Below, one piece after another: positions 51,823-61,722 of a stretch of 64,000 nucleotides of DNA (position 1 is the stretch's first letter; every line of letters starts with the position of its first letter). Source of the stretch: Gilliamella sp. wkB108 (lineage in GTDB: Bacteria > Pseudomonadota > Gammaproteobacteria > Enterobacterales > Orbaceae); the NCBI RefSeq assembly GCF_001690195.1, contig NZ_LZGM01000049.1:1-64000 (forward strand), given 5' to 3'. The position numbers and the translations under genes were made by a program. The notes under the pieces are model-generated. The model did not search any database. It saw nothing but the letters and a program-made list of their open reading frames with translations, and was not told where the DNA came from.

Positions 51823-52515
51823 TTATCTGTGTAAACGATAAGGTTCATCCATAACAACAAAATATTGTTCTTTCAATGCTTCACTTATCCAATCTTTAAT
51901 CCCTTTTGTATGACAAATGGTATCAATATAATCAGCTAAAATTGAGCTTGTCTTTATATGATAGTTTTTCAATCTTAGACACATAGGCGCATAAAATCCG
52001 TCTGCTATGCTAAAATCACCAAACAAATAGTTTTGATTTGATGTGTTCGAGATCAACAACGAGGATAATAGATCATCTAATAACATGATTTCATTTTTTA
52101 CTTCAGAATGATCGCGTAATATTATTTGCCCTACTTCAGGAAACTCAGCTTCAATATTCATTGGCAAATAATTTCTGATAGCTGGAAAACCTGAATGCAT
52201 TTTAGCAACTAAACTTCGTGCCATTGCTCTGCGTTTAATATCAGTAGGCCATAAAGCTAAATCAGGATGTTTTTCAGCTAAGTATTCGCAAATAGCTAAA
52301 GAATCAGTGATCACAAAATCATCATCCATTAAAATCGGTACAGTTCCATACTTTGAAATTGAAGATAGCGTTGTTTTAAACAAAGAGCCTGCATCAAAGC
52401 TATCAAACTTAACTAGCTTTTCGTTAAAAGGAATATCAAAATACTTCATCACAATCCAAGGTCGCATTGACCAAGTTGAGTAATTTTTGTTACCAATATA
52501 AAGTGTATAATTCAT
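51823..52515 (-). CDS. Glutathione S-transferase family protein
   Basis: A 230-residue GST-like protein. The N-terminal thioredoxin-fold domain begins LYIGNKNYSTWSMRPWIVMKYF (about 4-25), typical of a bacterial GST subgroup with Ser/Trp after the first strand. The conserved cis-proline is in GTVPIL and the glutathione gamma-glutamyl contact in DSLAICEYLAE. The C-terminal helical domain holds the N-capping region FSIADGFYAP. The substrate is unknown. It follows the unknown gene and mazG on the same strand. Confidence 0.85.
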   Translation of the reverse strand: MNYTLYIGNKNYSTWSMRPWIVMKYFDIPFNEKLVKFDSFDAGSLFKTTLSSISKYGTVPILMDDDFVITDSLAICEYLAEKHPDLALWPTDIKRRAMARSLVAKMHSGFPAIRNYLPMNIEAEFPEVGQIILRDHSEVKNEIMLLDDLLSSLLISNTSNQNYLFGDFSIADGFYAPMCLRLKNYHIKTSSILADYIDTICHTKGIKDWISEALKEQYFVVMDEPYRLHR

Positions 52516-52558
52516 GTTTGCTCTCCATTAACCAACACGTATTACTCTCATTGGTTTA

Positions 52559-52999
52559 TTATAAATACACCACATGAGTACCTTTTTCCGGTTGGAAAGT
52601 GGATTTGCCAAATTCATCTAAGAAATAGGCAATATGATCCGCTTTATCGCCGAGCAAACGCCCTTTCACTTTGTTCCAGGTCATCAACACAATCATCGCA
52701 TCAGGTTCACAGCAAATTAACATAGGTTGTTGAAACTCTTCATTCCAATAAAACTCACCACCATATATTTTATGTGCAGTAAGTAATAGATAACAACCAT
52801 ACTCTTGGGCGATCATATTGAGTTGTTCTTCAGGAAGACTAAAGTTTTTTTCGGCTAACTCGCTAACAATCATTTCAACAACAGTTATACTTTTTTCAGA
52901 ATAATCAAGCTGATTAATACTCCAGGTTGGGCTGTGTAAAATAGCATTTTGCGCCCAGGCTTCTATTTCTTGATACAGTTCATTTTTCGGTTCAGTCAT
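52559..52999 (-). CDS. Uncharacterised protein coupled to mazG
   Basis: I do not recognise this 146-residue protein. It is soluble and acidic, with no signal peptide or membrane helix. A helical N-terminal half (WAQNAILHSPTWSINQLDYSEKS) is followed by VEMIVSELAEKNFSLPEEQLNMIAQEYGCYLL and a Trp/Tyr-rich segment GGEFYWNEEFQQPMLICCEP with two adjacent cysteines. The latter half (MIVLMTWNKVKGRLLGDKADHIAYFLDEF) looks like a small alpha/beta domain. Its start overlaps the 3' end of mazG by 8 bp, so the two are probably translated together. Confidence 0.65.
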   Translation of the reverse strand: MTEPKNELYQEIEAWAQNAILHSPTWSINQLDYSEKSITVVEMIVSELAEKNFSLPEEQLNMIAQEYGCYLLLTAHKIYGGEFYWNEEFQQPMLICCEPDAMIVLMTWNKVKGRLLGDKADHIAYFLDEFGKSTFQPEKGTHVVYL

Positions 53000-53795
53000 T
53001 TTTATTTACTTCGCTATTTGATTTAATCTGTTCGAGTTGTTTAACACTTTGCCACGCATCTTCCATTTCTTCAAGTGTTGCATCCATTAAAGTGCAACCT
53101 TTTTCTTTTAACAGGCATTCAACCTTCTTAAAGCGACGGATAAACTTTTGATTTGCTTTTTGTAAACAGAGTTCAGACTTAACTTTTAAGTGCCTTGCTA
53201 AATTAACCGTAGCAAAAAACAGATCGCCGAGTTCTTCTTCGATTTTATGTTGCTTTTGCACTGTTTGATTAATTTCCTGCTCTACTTCGCTAAGCTCTTC
53301 TTTTACTTTATCTAAAACAGGCTCTAATTCATACCAATCAAAACCAGCAGCCACACAACGTTTTTGTATTTTTTCAGCTTTCATCAAGGCAGGTATGGCA
53401 TTGGGGATATCATCGAGTATGGAGTATTGTTCGCGCTCATCACGCTCTTTTTGTTTAAGCTGTTCCCAATTAGGTTTTTTAGTGCAACTTTCCGTAAATA
53501 TATGAGGATGACGGCTGACTAACTTATCTGCAACAGCTTGGCATATGTCATCGAAATTAAAAAGACCTTGATCATTAGTTATATCTGCATAAAAAACAAT
53601 TTGAAATAACAGATCACCCAGTTCTTTTTTAAGCTCATCATTATCTTGCTTATCAATCGCATCTAACACTTCATAAGTCTCTTCTAATGTATAAGGCTTA
53701 AGTGATTCAATAGTTTGTATACGATCCCATTCACAGCCATGTATCGGATCGCGGAGCTGTTTAACAATAGCTTGTAAGCGTTGTAGTGCGTTCAC
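52992..53795 (-). CDS. mazG: Nucleoside triphosphate pyrophosphohydrolase MazG
   Basis: Hydrolyses NTPs to NMP and pyrophosphate, a house-cleaning enzyme linked to ppGpp levels. It has 267 residues with two tandem MazG domains. The first has LRDPIHGCEWDRIQTIESLKPYTLEETYEVLDAI and ELKKELGDLLFQIVFYADI, with the metal-binding EExxE/ExxD pattern. The second has KIEEELGDLFFATVNLARHL. RHPHIF is conserved in between. The following gene overlaps by 8 bp. Confidence 0.94.
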   Translation of the reverse strand: MNALQRLQAIVKQLRDPIHGCEWDRIQTIESLKPYTLEETYEVLDAIDKQDNDELKKELGDLLFQIVFYADITNDQGLFNFDDICQAVADKLVSRHPHIFTESCTKKPNWEQLKQKERDEREQYSILDDIPNAIPALMKAEKIQKRCVAAGFDWYELEPVLDKVKEELSEVEQEINQTVQKQHKIEEELGDLFFATVNLARHLKVKSELCLQKANQKFIRRFKKVECLLKEKGCTLMDATLEEMEDAWQSVKQLEQIKSNSEVNKND

Positions 53796-53956
53796 AATGC
53801 GTCTCTCTAGGTTAGATAATAAACATTATTATACTCAGTTTTGCGAAATACCGAGAAATTATGTTATTCAACAAATCATAATAATCGTAACACCTAACAC
53901 TTAAAAGCTAATTAGGTATATAATGGCTATTTGGATTATTAACCTCATTAAATAAT

Positions 53957-55960
53957 ATGAATAATTTACGTGAACTGACATTACGTGGTACGATACTTGG
54001 TGCATTTATAACCATAATTTTTACTGCATCAAATGTCTATCTTGGTTTAAAAGTAGGATTAACTTTTTCTTCAGCTATTCCAGCCGCTGTAATTTCAATG
54101 GCGATTTTAAGACTATTCTCTGGATCAACAATTTTAGAAAATAATATGGTACAAACTCAAGCTTCTGCAGCAGGTACCTTATCTTCTATCATTTTTGTTC
54201 TACCGGGACTATTAATGATCGGCTACTGGCAAAATTTCCCATTTTGGTTAACTTTTGCCGTATGTGCAGCCGGCGGAATGCTTGGAGTGTTATTTTCAAT
54301 TCCTTTGCGCCATGTAATGGTAGTCAAAAGTAACTTACCTTATCCTGAAGGTGTCGCTGCAGCTGAAATATTAAAAGCTGGCTCAAAAACAGATAATAAT
54401 GACTCAAATGAAGGACTAAAAGACATTTTATTTGGTGGTGTTATTGCATCTCTAGTCAGTCTTTTTACTAATGGGTTTCGCGTTTTATCTGATAGTACTG
54501 CCTATTGGTTTACTGGTGGAAAGTCAATATTTCAACTGCCTGTAGGTTTTTCATTAGCTTTACTTAGTGCTGGCTATTTGATTGGTATTATCTCTGGTAT
54601 CGCTGTATTGATTGGAACGATTATTGCTTGGGGATTTGGCATTCCAATTCTTAGCGCAATAAGCGATTATGATACTAGCTTACCTTTAGCTAAAGTAGCA
54701 ATGGGCTTTTGGGCAAAAGATATTCGCTTTATTGGTGCAGGGACAATAGCTATCGCTGCTATTTGGACACTATTTACTTTAATTAAACCAGTAATAGAAG
54801 GATTAAAAACATCATTTAAAACCTTACGTTCTAATGTATCAAATAATGATATTGAACCAACAGAACGTGATTTACCACCTAAATCAATTTTCTTAATTAT
54901 GGGTGGTATGCTAATTATTTTATTAGTTACTTTCTATTCCTTTATCTCTGATAGTGGTTTATCAGCTGGAGTTGCTTGGACTTTAGTTTTTTGTTCCGTT
55001 TTATTTGCCTTCATAATGGGCTTTTTAGTGGCAGCTGCTTGCGGATATATGGCGGGCTTAGTTGGCTCATCAGCAAGCCCTATATCAGGAATTGCTATTG
55101 TAGCCGTGATTGTGATTTCACTTATCTTGGTTGGTCTTGGTGAAACTAACGGCATGTTATCGTCGATTGAAGGAAGCAATTTTGCAACAGCACTAGCACT
55201 TTTTACCACCAGTACGGTATTAGCTGTTGCCTGTATTTCAAATGATAACTTGCAAGATCTTAAAACTGGTTACTTAGTACACGCAACCCCATGGAAACAG
55301 CAAGTTGCATTATTGATTGGTTGTGTGGTCGGAGCAATTGTTATTGCCCCTATTTTAGAGATCCTATATAACGCATATGGCTTTACTGGTGCCTTACCTC
55401 GTCCTGATATGGATCAATCACAAGTATTAGCTGCACCTCAAGCCACATTAATGACGACCATTACTAAAGGTATTTTTGCGCATCAGTTAGATTGGACAAT
55501 GATTTTAATTGGGCTGGTTTTAGGTGCGATTATTATCATGATTGACCTCATGTTGACAAAAGCACATTGTAAATTCCGTTTACCTGCTTTGGCTGTAGGT
55601 TTAGGTATTTACTTGCCACCAAGTATTACCATGCCTATCTTTATAGGTTCATTGCTATCATGGATTATAAAACGTTATTCGTATTCAAACGCGAAAAAAC
55701 AAAATATGAACCCAGAAGTAGAATACAAAAAAGTGGATCGTAAAGCGGCTTTAATTGCCTCAGGTTTAATTGTAGGTGAAAGCCTAGTCGGCGTTATTTT
55801 AGCAGTAATAATTGTCATTAGTATTACCAGTGGTGGCAGTGATGCTCCTCTTGCAATATCCGCTGATTTAGGTATGTTACCACAATATCTAGGTCTATCT
55901 GTTTTTGTAATAATTTGCTTGTTATTTATTCGCAGAGCTTTAACTGCAATTAAGAAGTAA
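53957..55960 (+). CDS. OPT-family oligopeptide transporter
   Basis: Proton-coupled transporter of the OPT family, 667 residues with about sixteen hydrophobic segments. The N-terminus begins with LRELTLRGTILGAFITIIFTASNVYLGLKVGLTFSSAIPAAV, typical of bacterial members, and NNMVQTQASAAGTLSSIIFVLPGL follows. AYLPYPEG-like PYPEGVAAAEILKAG is visible near 132-146. Peptides or a metal-chelate complex are possible substrates. It is divergent from mazG and transcribed alone. Confidence 0.9.
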   Translation: MNNLRELTLRGTILGAFITIIFTASNVYLGLKVGLTFSSAIPAAVISMAILRLFSGSTILENNMVQTQASAAGTLSSIIFVLPGLLMIGYWQNFPFWLTFAVCAAGGMLGVLFSIPLRHVMVVKSNLPYPEGVAAAEILKAGSKTDNNDSNEGLKDILFGGVIASLVSLFTNGFRVLSDSTAYWFTGGKSIFQLPVGFSLALLSAGYLIGIISGIAVLIGTIIAWGFGIPILSAISDYDTSLPLAKVAMGFWAKDIRFIGAGTIAIAAIWTLFTLIKPVIEGLKTSFKTLRSNVSNNDIEPTERDLPPKSIFLIMGGMLIILLVTFYSFISDSGLSAGVAWTLVFCSVLFAFIMGFLVAAACGYMAGLVGSSASPISGIAIVAVIVISLILVGLGETNGMLSSIEGSNFATALALFTTSTVLAVACISNDNLQDLKTGYLVHATPWKQQVALLIGCVVGAIVIAPILEILYNAYGFTGALPRPDMDQSQVLAAPQATLMTTITKGIFAHQLDWTMILIGLVLGAIIIMIDLMLTKAHCKFRLPALAVGLGIYLPPSITMPIFIGSLLSWIIKRYSYSNAKKQNMNPEVEYKKVDRKAALIASGLIVGESLVGVILAVIIVISITSGGSDAPLAISADLGMLPQYLGLSVFVIICLLFIRRALTAIKK

Positions 55961-55980
55961 AATTAATCAATTAATAAGTT

Positions 55981-56012
55981 AAATCCCTTTACCAATGGTA
56001 AAGGGATTTTTA
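55981..56012 (+). terminator. Rho-independent terminator after the OPT gene
   Basis: AAATCCCTTTACC (55981-55993) pairs perfectly with GGTAAAGGGATTT (55997-56009) around AAT, followed by TTATT. It separates this gene from the convergent garK and could act in both directions. Confidence 0.85.
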
Positions 56013-57170
56013 TTAATGATCATCTTTAAGGCTATGACCTAACTTTAATGTTAAAGCAATATTCATTGCTGAATTATAAAGATTAGCTTTTGCTGTTTGT
56101 GGATCTAGGGCTTCGGATAATGTTGAAATTTTAGATAAAATACTAAACATTGCAGTAATACCATAAGGATAAACCGCTTCTGCTTTATCCCCTATACTAC
56201 CGACGATAGCAATAACTGGCTTATTATATTTTTTGGCAATTTGAGCAACGCCTACCGGTACTTTACCATTAACACTTTGATAATCCAAACGACCTTCACC
56301 GGTGATCACTAAATCAGCTTGTTTTACTAAAGTATCAAGATTGAGTAGATTGGTAATAATTTCAATTCCTGGTCGTAATTTTGCGTTTAAAAATGCTAAT
56401 AGTGCGGCGCCCATACCTCCCGCAGCACCCGTGCCGGGGATCTGCTCAATATCGACATGAAGAGCTTGTTTTATCATACTAGCAAAATGTTTTAAATTCG
56501 AATCCAGTAATATCACATCTTCTGGAGAAGCTCCCTTTTGAGGACCAAAAATAGCCGAAGCACCATTTTCACCCGTTAATGGATTTGTTACATCACATGC
56601 GACCTCAAATTCACATGCCTTTAAACGATTATCCATTTGGCTTATATCAATTTTATCGAGTGCTTTTAACGATTCTCCACCATAACCAATCTGATTTCCA
56701 AATTTATCTAAAAGTTTAATCCCTAGCGCTTGTAGCATCCCAGCTCCACCATCATTTGTGGCACTTCCACCTATTCCTATGATAAATTTAGTACAACCTT
56801 GATCTAGTGCATCTTTAATTAATTCCCCGGTACCATATGAAGTAGTAATTTTTGCATTTCGCCTGTTTAGTGGTACTCGCTCTAATCCGCTAGCAGCTGC
56901 CATTTCAATAATAGCTGTATGTCCATCACCCGATATACCATAAAAAGCATTACCTTTTTCACCTAATGGATCGGTAATTGTTACGGTAACTTTACGTCCT
57001 TTTAATGCATCAACCATTGCATCTACTGTCCCTTCCCCACCATCAGCAACTGGTACTAGTGTATATTTTGCATGAGCATAAACTTGCGAAAATCCAGCTT
57101 TTATAATGTTAGCAACATCCGTGGCACTTAAACTTTCCTTAAAAGAATCAGGTGCAATGACAATCTTCAT
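56013..57170 (-). CDS. garK: Glycerate 2-kinase
   Basis: Phosphorylates D-glycerate to 2-phosphoglycerate, the last step from glucarate/galactarate to glycolysis. I use the ATG at 57170, preceded by AAGGAAAAGT, giving 385 residues beginning MKIVIAPDSFKESLSA as in the family; a further upstream start lacks support. Conserved stretches are PVADGGEGTVDAMV, GIGGSATNDGGAGMLQALG, and GTGAAGGMGAALLAF. It is last in the gudP-gudX-gudD-garL-garR-garK series. The 63-bp gap to garR contains a perfect hairpin. Confidence 0.94.
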   Translation of the reverse strand: MKIVIAPDSFKESLSATDVANIIKAGFSQVYAHAKYTLVPVADGGEGTVDAMVDALKGRKVTVTITDPLGEKGNAFYGISGDGHTAIIEMAAASGLERVPLNRRNAKITTSYGTGELIKDALDQGCTKFIIGIGGSATNDGGAGMLQALGIKLLDKFGNQIGYGGESLKALDKIDISQMDNRLKACEFEVACDVTNPLTGENGASAIFGPQKGASPEDVILLDSNLKHFASMIKQALHVDIEQIPGTGAAGGMGAALLAFLNAKLRPGIEIITNLLNLDTLVKQADLVITGEGRLDYQSVNGKVPVGVAQIAKKYNKPVIAIVGSIGDKAEAVYPYGITAMFSILSKISTLSEALDPQTAKANLYNSAMNIALTLKLGHSLKDDH

Positions 57171-57197
57171 ACTTTTCCTTACAAAATCAGCCAATGT

Positions 57198-57223
57198 TAT
57201 TGAGTATGTTTCCATACTCAATA
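57198..57223 (-). promoter_or_regulatory. Intercistronic hairpin between garR and garK
   Basis: ATTGAGTATG (57199-57208) pairs with CATACTCAAT (57213-57222), extended by one more T-A pair. On the minus (coding) strand the loop is GAAA, a stable tetraloop. No T run follows, so an RNA stabiliser or processing site is more likely than a terminator. Confidence 0.65.
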
Positions 57224-57233
57224 TAATCAATAA

Positions 57234-58115
57234 TTATTTAATTTCTATTTTTGCTAATGTTTCGTAGTAACGAGCTAAAGCACTATGATCACATCCTCCC
57301 ATGCCATCAGTTTTAAGTGCTTGCATCATTTCCATTACAATTGCAGTAAGTGGTAATGAAGTTCCGACACCATGAGAAGTATCAAGTGCATTTTGCAGAT
57401 CTTTTATGTGTAAATCAATTTTAAATCCTGGTTTAAAATTGCGATTTAATACCATTGGTGCTTTAGCATCTAAAACGGTACTACCTGCAAGCCCTCCACG
57501 AATAGCTTGATAAACCAATTCCGGATCTACGCCTGCTTTAGTTGCCAGTACTAATGCTTCGGACATGGCCGCAATATTTAGTGCCACAATAACTTGATTA
57601 GCGAGTTTTGTAACATTACCTGCTCCAATATCACCAGTATAAACCACAGAGCCTGCCATCGCTTTCATCAAATCGTAATGTTTATCGAAAATAGCTTTAT
57701 CACCACCAACCATAACGGATAATGTTCCGTCAATTGCTTTAGGTTCACCACCACTCACTGGGGCATCTAACATATTTAAACCTTTTTTCGCTAATTCATC
57801 ATGAATTTCACGACTGGCTAACGGCGCTATAGAACTCATATCAATAAGAGTCGTACCTGCTTTAGCACCTTCAACCACGCTATTTTCACCTAAAACAACT
57901 TCTTTAACATGAGGTGAATTAGGTAACATTGTAATAATCACATCACAAAGTTTAGCCACTTCTTTTGCATTTGGCGCACTTTGCGCACCTGCTGCAACGA
58001 CTTCGTCAACTGAAGCTTGATTTTTATCACATACTACGAGTGAATAACCTGCTTTTAACAAGTTTTTACTCATCGGTTTACCCATGATACCTAAACCAAT
58101 AAAACCAATTTTCAT
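57234..58115 (-). CDS. garR: Tartronate semialdehyde reductase
   Basis: 2-hydroxy-3-oxopropionate reductase, which reduces tartronate semialdehyde to D-glycerate with NAD(P)H. The Rossmann motif GFIGLGIMGKPM is at 4-15. The substrate loop DAPVSGGEPKA, the catalytic lysine in GNVTKLANQVIVALN (about 167-181) and GFKIDLHIKDL are those of beta-hydroxyacid dehydrogenases. Length 293 is normal. It lies 38 bp after garL. Confidence 0.95.
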   Translation of the reverse strand: MKIGFIGLGIMGKPMSKNLLKAGYSLVVCDKNQASVDEVVAAGAQSAPNAKEVAKLCDVIITMLPNSPHVKEVVLGENSVVEGAKAGTTLIDMSSIAPLASREIHDELAKKGLNMLDAPVSGGEPKAIDGTLSVMVGGDKAIFDKHYDLMKAMAGSVVYTGDIGAGNVTKLANQVIVALNIAAMSEALVLATKAGVDPELVYQAIRGGLAGSTVLDAKAPMVLNRNFKPGFKIDLHIKDLQNALDTSHGVGTSLPLTAIVMEMMQALKTDGMGGCDHSALARYYETLAKIEIK

Positions 58116-58153
58116 TTTATTCTCCTTTATTATTGCGATTAAAATAATATTAA

Positions 58154-58924
58154 TTATTTTAGAAATTTATCTGCTAGTGCTTGTGTAGAACTTCTTAATA
58201 AACCTAGATCATTGCCTACTGCCACAAATGTTGCACCCATTTCGATATATTGACGTGCATCCGCTTCAATTGGAGCCAAAATACCACAAGCTTTACCTTT
58301 GTTTTTAGCAACATCGAAAACACGTTTTATTGCTTTTTGGACTTCAGGATGTTTTGGATCACCAAAATGACCTAATGAGGCGGATAAATCACTTGGTCCA
58401 ACAAAAATACCATCAACTCCTTCAACTGAGGCAATGGCTTCTACATTATCAACGGATTGTTGGGTCTCAATTTGCACCATGACACAGATATTTTGATTAA
58501 TTTTGGTGAAATAATCGGTAATCGTTCCAAAAGCATTACTGCGATGAGAAACAGAAACTCCTCTTACGCCTTCTGGCGGATAACGTGTATAAGATACTGC
58601 AAGTTTTGCTTGCTCAACAGTTTCAACATAAGGGATTAAAAAATTATAAAAGCCAATATCTAATAACCGTTTAATCAATACCTGATCATTCCATGCGGGA
58701 CGAACAACAGGAGCGCTAACACTATCTTTTAATGCCATTAATTGAGGAATAAACGACAATACATCATTAGTGGCATGCTCCCCATCAAGTAATAACCAAT
58801 CGAAACCTGCTAGGCCTAATATCTCTGTAGAGAGAGGATTGCCCAAAGCAGCCCAACAACCTATTAGTTTTTTCCTTGCCAACATATCTTGTTTGAATTG
58901 ATTGTGGCATGTTGTTCTTTTCAT
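58154..58924 (-). CDS. garL: 5-keto-4-deoxy-D-glucarate aldolase
   Basis: Class II aldolase of the HpcH/HpaI family that cleaves 5-keto-4-deoxy-D-glucarate to pyruvate and tartronate semialdehyde. It has 256 residues. [10 protein letters not shown] carries the catalytic His, [13 protein letters not shown] the loop, [38 protein letters not shown] the metal ligands (E in QIET, D in PSDLS). Its position between gudD and garR matches the pathway order. Confidence 0.94.
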   Translation of the reverse strand: MKRTTCHNQFKQDMLARKKLIGCWAALGNPLSTEILGLAGFDWLLLDGEHATNDVLSFIPQLMALKDSVSAPVVRPAWNDQVLIKRLLDIGFYNFLIPYVETVEQAKLAVSYTRYPPEGVRGVSVSHRSNAFGTITDYFTKINQNICVMVQIETQQSVDNVEAIASVEGVDGIFVGPSDLSASLGHFGDPKHPEVQKAIKRVFDVAKNKGKACGILAPIEADARQYIEMGATFVAVGNDLGLLRSSTQALADKFLK

Positions 58925-58973
58925 AATTTACCTTCGTATTTTTTACTCAATCTATTATAGTAATCATTAAAGA

Positions 58974-60308
58974 TTATCTAACCAAACATGGTTTTTTATT
59001 ATCAAATTTCCATCCCGGAATCAAATATTGCATTGCAACAGCATCATTACGATTACCAAGTCCCATACCTTTGAATAATTCATGAGCCTTCATGACTTGA
59101 TCCATATCGATTTCAATACCTAATCCTGGTTTTTCAGGAACTTTGATTTTACCACCCACAATTTGTAAAGGTTCTTTGGTTAATCGTTGGTTACCTTCTT
59201 GCCAAATCCAATGTGTATCAAGAGCCGTTGGATTGCCTGGTGCGGCAGCACCAACATGAGTAAACATAGCAAGTGAGATATCAAAATGGTTATTAGAATG
59301 CGATCCCCAAGTTAAACCAAACTCATGACACATTTGCGCGACACGAACCGAACCATTCATCGTCCAAAAATGAGGATCAGCTAATGGAATATCGACAGAT
59401 TGTAGTGATAATGTATGCCCCATTTGACGCCAATCTGTAGCAATCATATTTGTAGCTGTAGGTAAACCCGTTGCTCGACGAAATTCAGACATAATTTCAC
59501 GACCAGAATACCCTTGTTCAGCACCGCAAGGATCTTCAGCATACGTCAACGTATCTTTTAAATATTTACCTATTCGGATTGCTTCATCTAACAACCATCC
59601 ACCATTAGGATCAAGCGTTACACGGGCATTAGGGAATTTTTTCTTAATAGCAATGACCGCTTCGGCTTCATCTTCTGCCGATAATACGCCGCCTTTTAAT
59701 TTAAAGTCACGGAAACCATATTTTTCATATGTAGCTTCAGCTAAACGAGCAACGGTTTCAGGTGTTAATGCTTCTTCATGGCGTAAGCGGTACCAATCGC
59801 ACTGATCATTAGGTTGGCTTTGATACGGTAGATCGGTTTTATTTCGATCACCTACATAAAATAAGTAACCAAGCATTTCAACTTCATCGCGCTGTTGGCC
59901 ATCACCAAGAAGTGATGCAACTGTTACACCTAAATACTTACCTAATAAATCTAGCATTGCTGCTTCAATAGCTGTGACAACATGAATAGTAGAACGCTGA
60001 TCAAAAGTTTGATTTCCTCTTCCTCCTACATCACGATCAGCAAATTGAGTGCGAACACGATTCATCACGTTTTTATATTGACCAATTGATTGACCAATAA
60101 CCAGTGGTTTAGCATCTTCTAGTGTTTGTGTAACTGTACCAACACAAGGAACTTCACCTACTCCGGTATTACCCGAATTATCCTTAAGAATAACGATATT
60201 ACGCGTGAAATAAGGCGCATGCGCACCACTTAAATTTAATAACATACTATCATAACCAGCAACCGGATAGACATGCATTTCCGTGATAATCGGTGTTGAC
60301 GAACTCAT
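58974..60308 (-). CDS. gudD: D-glucarate dehydratase
   Basis: Enolase-superfamily enzyme converting D-glucarate (and L-idarate) to 5-keto-4-deoxy-D-glucarate. It has 444 residues and is the closer of the two paralogues to E. coli GudD, sharing [24 protein letters not shown]. The catalytic lysine pair is in DFKLKGG, metal ligands in LDPNGGW, AEDPCG and ATNMIATDW, and the catalytic histidine in [10 protein letters not shown]. One difference is GEVPCVGTV near 52-60, where the family usually has GE-x-PGG. Its partner gudX is 41 bp upstream. Confidence 0.95.
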   Translation of the reverse strand: MSSSTPIITEMHVYPVAGYDSMLLNLSGAHAPYFTRNIVILKDNSGNTGVGEVPCVGTVTQTLEDAKPLVIGQSIGQYKNVMNRVRTQFADRDVGGRGNQTFDQRSTIHVVTAIEAAMLDLLGKYLGVTVASLLGDGQQRDEVEMLGYLFYVGDRNKTDLPYQSQPNDQCDWYRLRHEEALTPETVARLAEATYEKYGFRDFKLKGGVLSAEDEAEAVIAIKKKFPNARVTLDPNGGWLLDEAIRIGKYLKDTLTYAEDPCGAEQGYSGREIMSEFRRATGLPTATNMIATDWRQMGHTLSLQSVDIPLADPHFWTMNGSVRVAQMCHEFGLTWGSHSNNHFDISLAMFTHVGAAAPGNPTALDTHWIWQEGNQRLTKEPLQIVGGKIKVPEKPGLGIEIDMDQVMKAHELFKGMGLGNRNDAVAMQYLIPGWKFDNKKPCLVR

Positions 60309-60349
60309 AATAATTTACCTCTTTAATTTCCAATTTTTTTAAATCAATA

Positions 60350-61687
60350 CTAACGAACCATACACGGACGTTTACGATCAAACTTCCATCCCGGAATCAA
60401 ATATTGCATGGCAATACCATCGTTACGAGCGCCACTTGGTAATTTTTTATATAATTCATGAGCTTTAGTAACTTGTTCCATATCTAATTCAATACCTAAA
60501 CCAGGTTTATCATGTAATTTAATCTTACCGTTGATAATTTGTAGGGGATTTTTAGTTAAATGCTCTTGTCCTTCTTGCCAAATCCAATGTGTATCAAGTG
60601 CGGTAGGTTTTCCTGGAGCAGAAGCACCAACATGACTAAACATTGCTAATGAAATATCAAAATGATTATTAGAATGACATCCCCAAGTTAATCCCCATTC
60701 ATCACAAAGTTGAGCCACTCGACTTGCTCCCGTTAATGTCCAAAAGTGTGGATCGGCAAGCGGAATATCAACAGCCTGTAACATAATTGAGTGGCACATT
60801 TCACGCCAATTGGTTGCAACCATATTTGTTGCGGTTGGTAATCCGGTTGCACGACGGAATTCAGCCATGATTTCACGACCTGAATAACCATTTTCAGCCC
60901 CACAAGGATCTTCTGCATAAGTTAATACGCCATTTAATCCTTTACATAACCTTATAGCGTCGTCCAGCAACCAACCGCCATTAGGATCTAAGGTAATTCT
61001 TGCATCAGGGAAATGTTTTTTTAGCGCAGTAACTGTCTCTATTTCGTTCTCACCCGCTAAAACTCCACCTTTCATTTTGAAATCTTTAAATCCATAACGA
61101 TCTTTAGCTGCCATTGCTAATTCCACAACAGATTGTGTTGTCATAGCTTGTTGCCGACGCAATTTATACCAATCATGCCCTTGTTTAGCAGGCTGATCAT
61201 AAGGTAGATCTGTTTTCTTATCATCACCAATATAAAACAGATACCCTAAAACAGTTACCTCATCCCGTTGTTTACCCGGACCAAGCAACTCAGCAACAGG
61301 GACATTTAAAAACTGTCCCATAAGATCTAATAAAGCCGCTTCTAAAGCTGCTACAGCATTAACGCGTAATTCAAAAGTCCAAGCTCCTTTACCAAAAGTA
61401 TCGTAATCAGTATCAAGATAACCTTGATGCATATCATTAACAATACGGTTAAGAATGGAAATAGGGCGACCTTCTACATGAGCGATAGCATCTTTTAATG
61501 CATTTTCAATTACTGTGCCACCAGGTGCTTCACCAACGCCTATATGACCAGCATTGTCTTGTAAAATAACTATATTTCGTGTGAAATAAGGTCCATGAGC
61601 GCCACCAATATTCATTAGCATACTGTCATAACCCGCAACCGGTATGACTTGCATTGAAGTAATAGTAGGAACTGATTGTGTACTCAT
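60350..61687 (-). CDS. gudX: Glucarate dehydratase-related protein GudX
   Basis: A second enolase-superfamily protein, 445 residues, most like E. coli GudX: it has [28 protein letters not shown] and the LLGPGKQR segment instead of the GudD versions. It keeps FKMKGG for the catalytic lysines, [20 protein letters not shown] and [11 protein letters not shown]. coli GudX is reported to have low glucarate dehydratase activity, so this copy may modulate or complement GudD rather than duplicate it. It lies 35 bp after gudP. Confidence 0.93.
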   Translation of the reverse strand: MSTQSVPTITSMQVIPVAGYDSMLMNIGGAHGPYFTRNIVILQDNAGHIGVGEAPGGTVIENALKDAIAHVEGRPISILNRIVNDMHQGYLDTDYDTFGKGAWTFELRVNAVAALEAALLDLMGQFLNVPVAELLGPGKQRDEVTVLGYLFYIGDDKKTDLPYDQPAKQGHDWYKLRRQQAMTTQSVVELAMAAKDRYGFKDFKMKGGVLAGENEIETVTALKKHFPDARITLDPNGGWLLDDAIRLCKGLNGVLTYAEDPCGAENGYSGREIMAEFRRATGLPTATNMVATNWREMCHSIMLQAVDIPLADPHFWTLTGASRVAQLCDEWGLTWGCHSNNHFDISLAMFSHVGASAPGKPTALDTHWIWQEGQEHLTKNPLQIINGKIKLHDKPGLGIELDMEQVTKAHELYKKLPSGARNDGIAMQYLIPGWKFDRKRPCMVR

Positions 61688-61722
61688 AACATATTTCCTT
61701 TTAATATTTATAGGATATAAAA

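Noticed and set aside
57171-57230. Longer garK starting 60 bp upstream
   Set aside because: The extension overlaps an intercistronic hairpin and is not part of the glycerate kinase family; AAGGA precedes the ATG at 57170.
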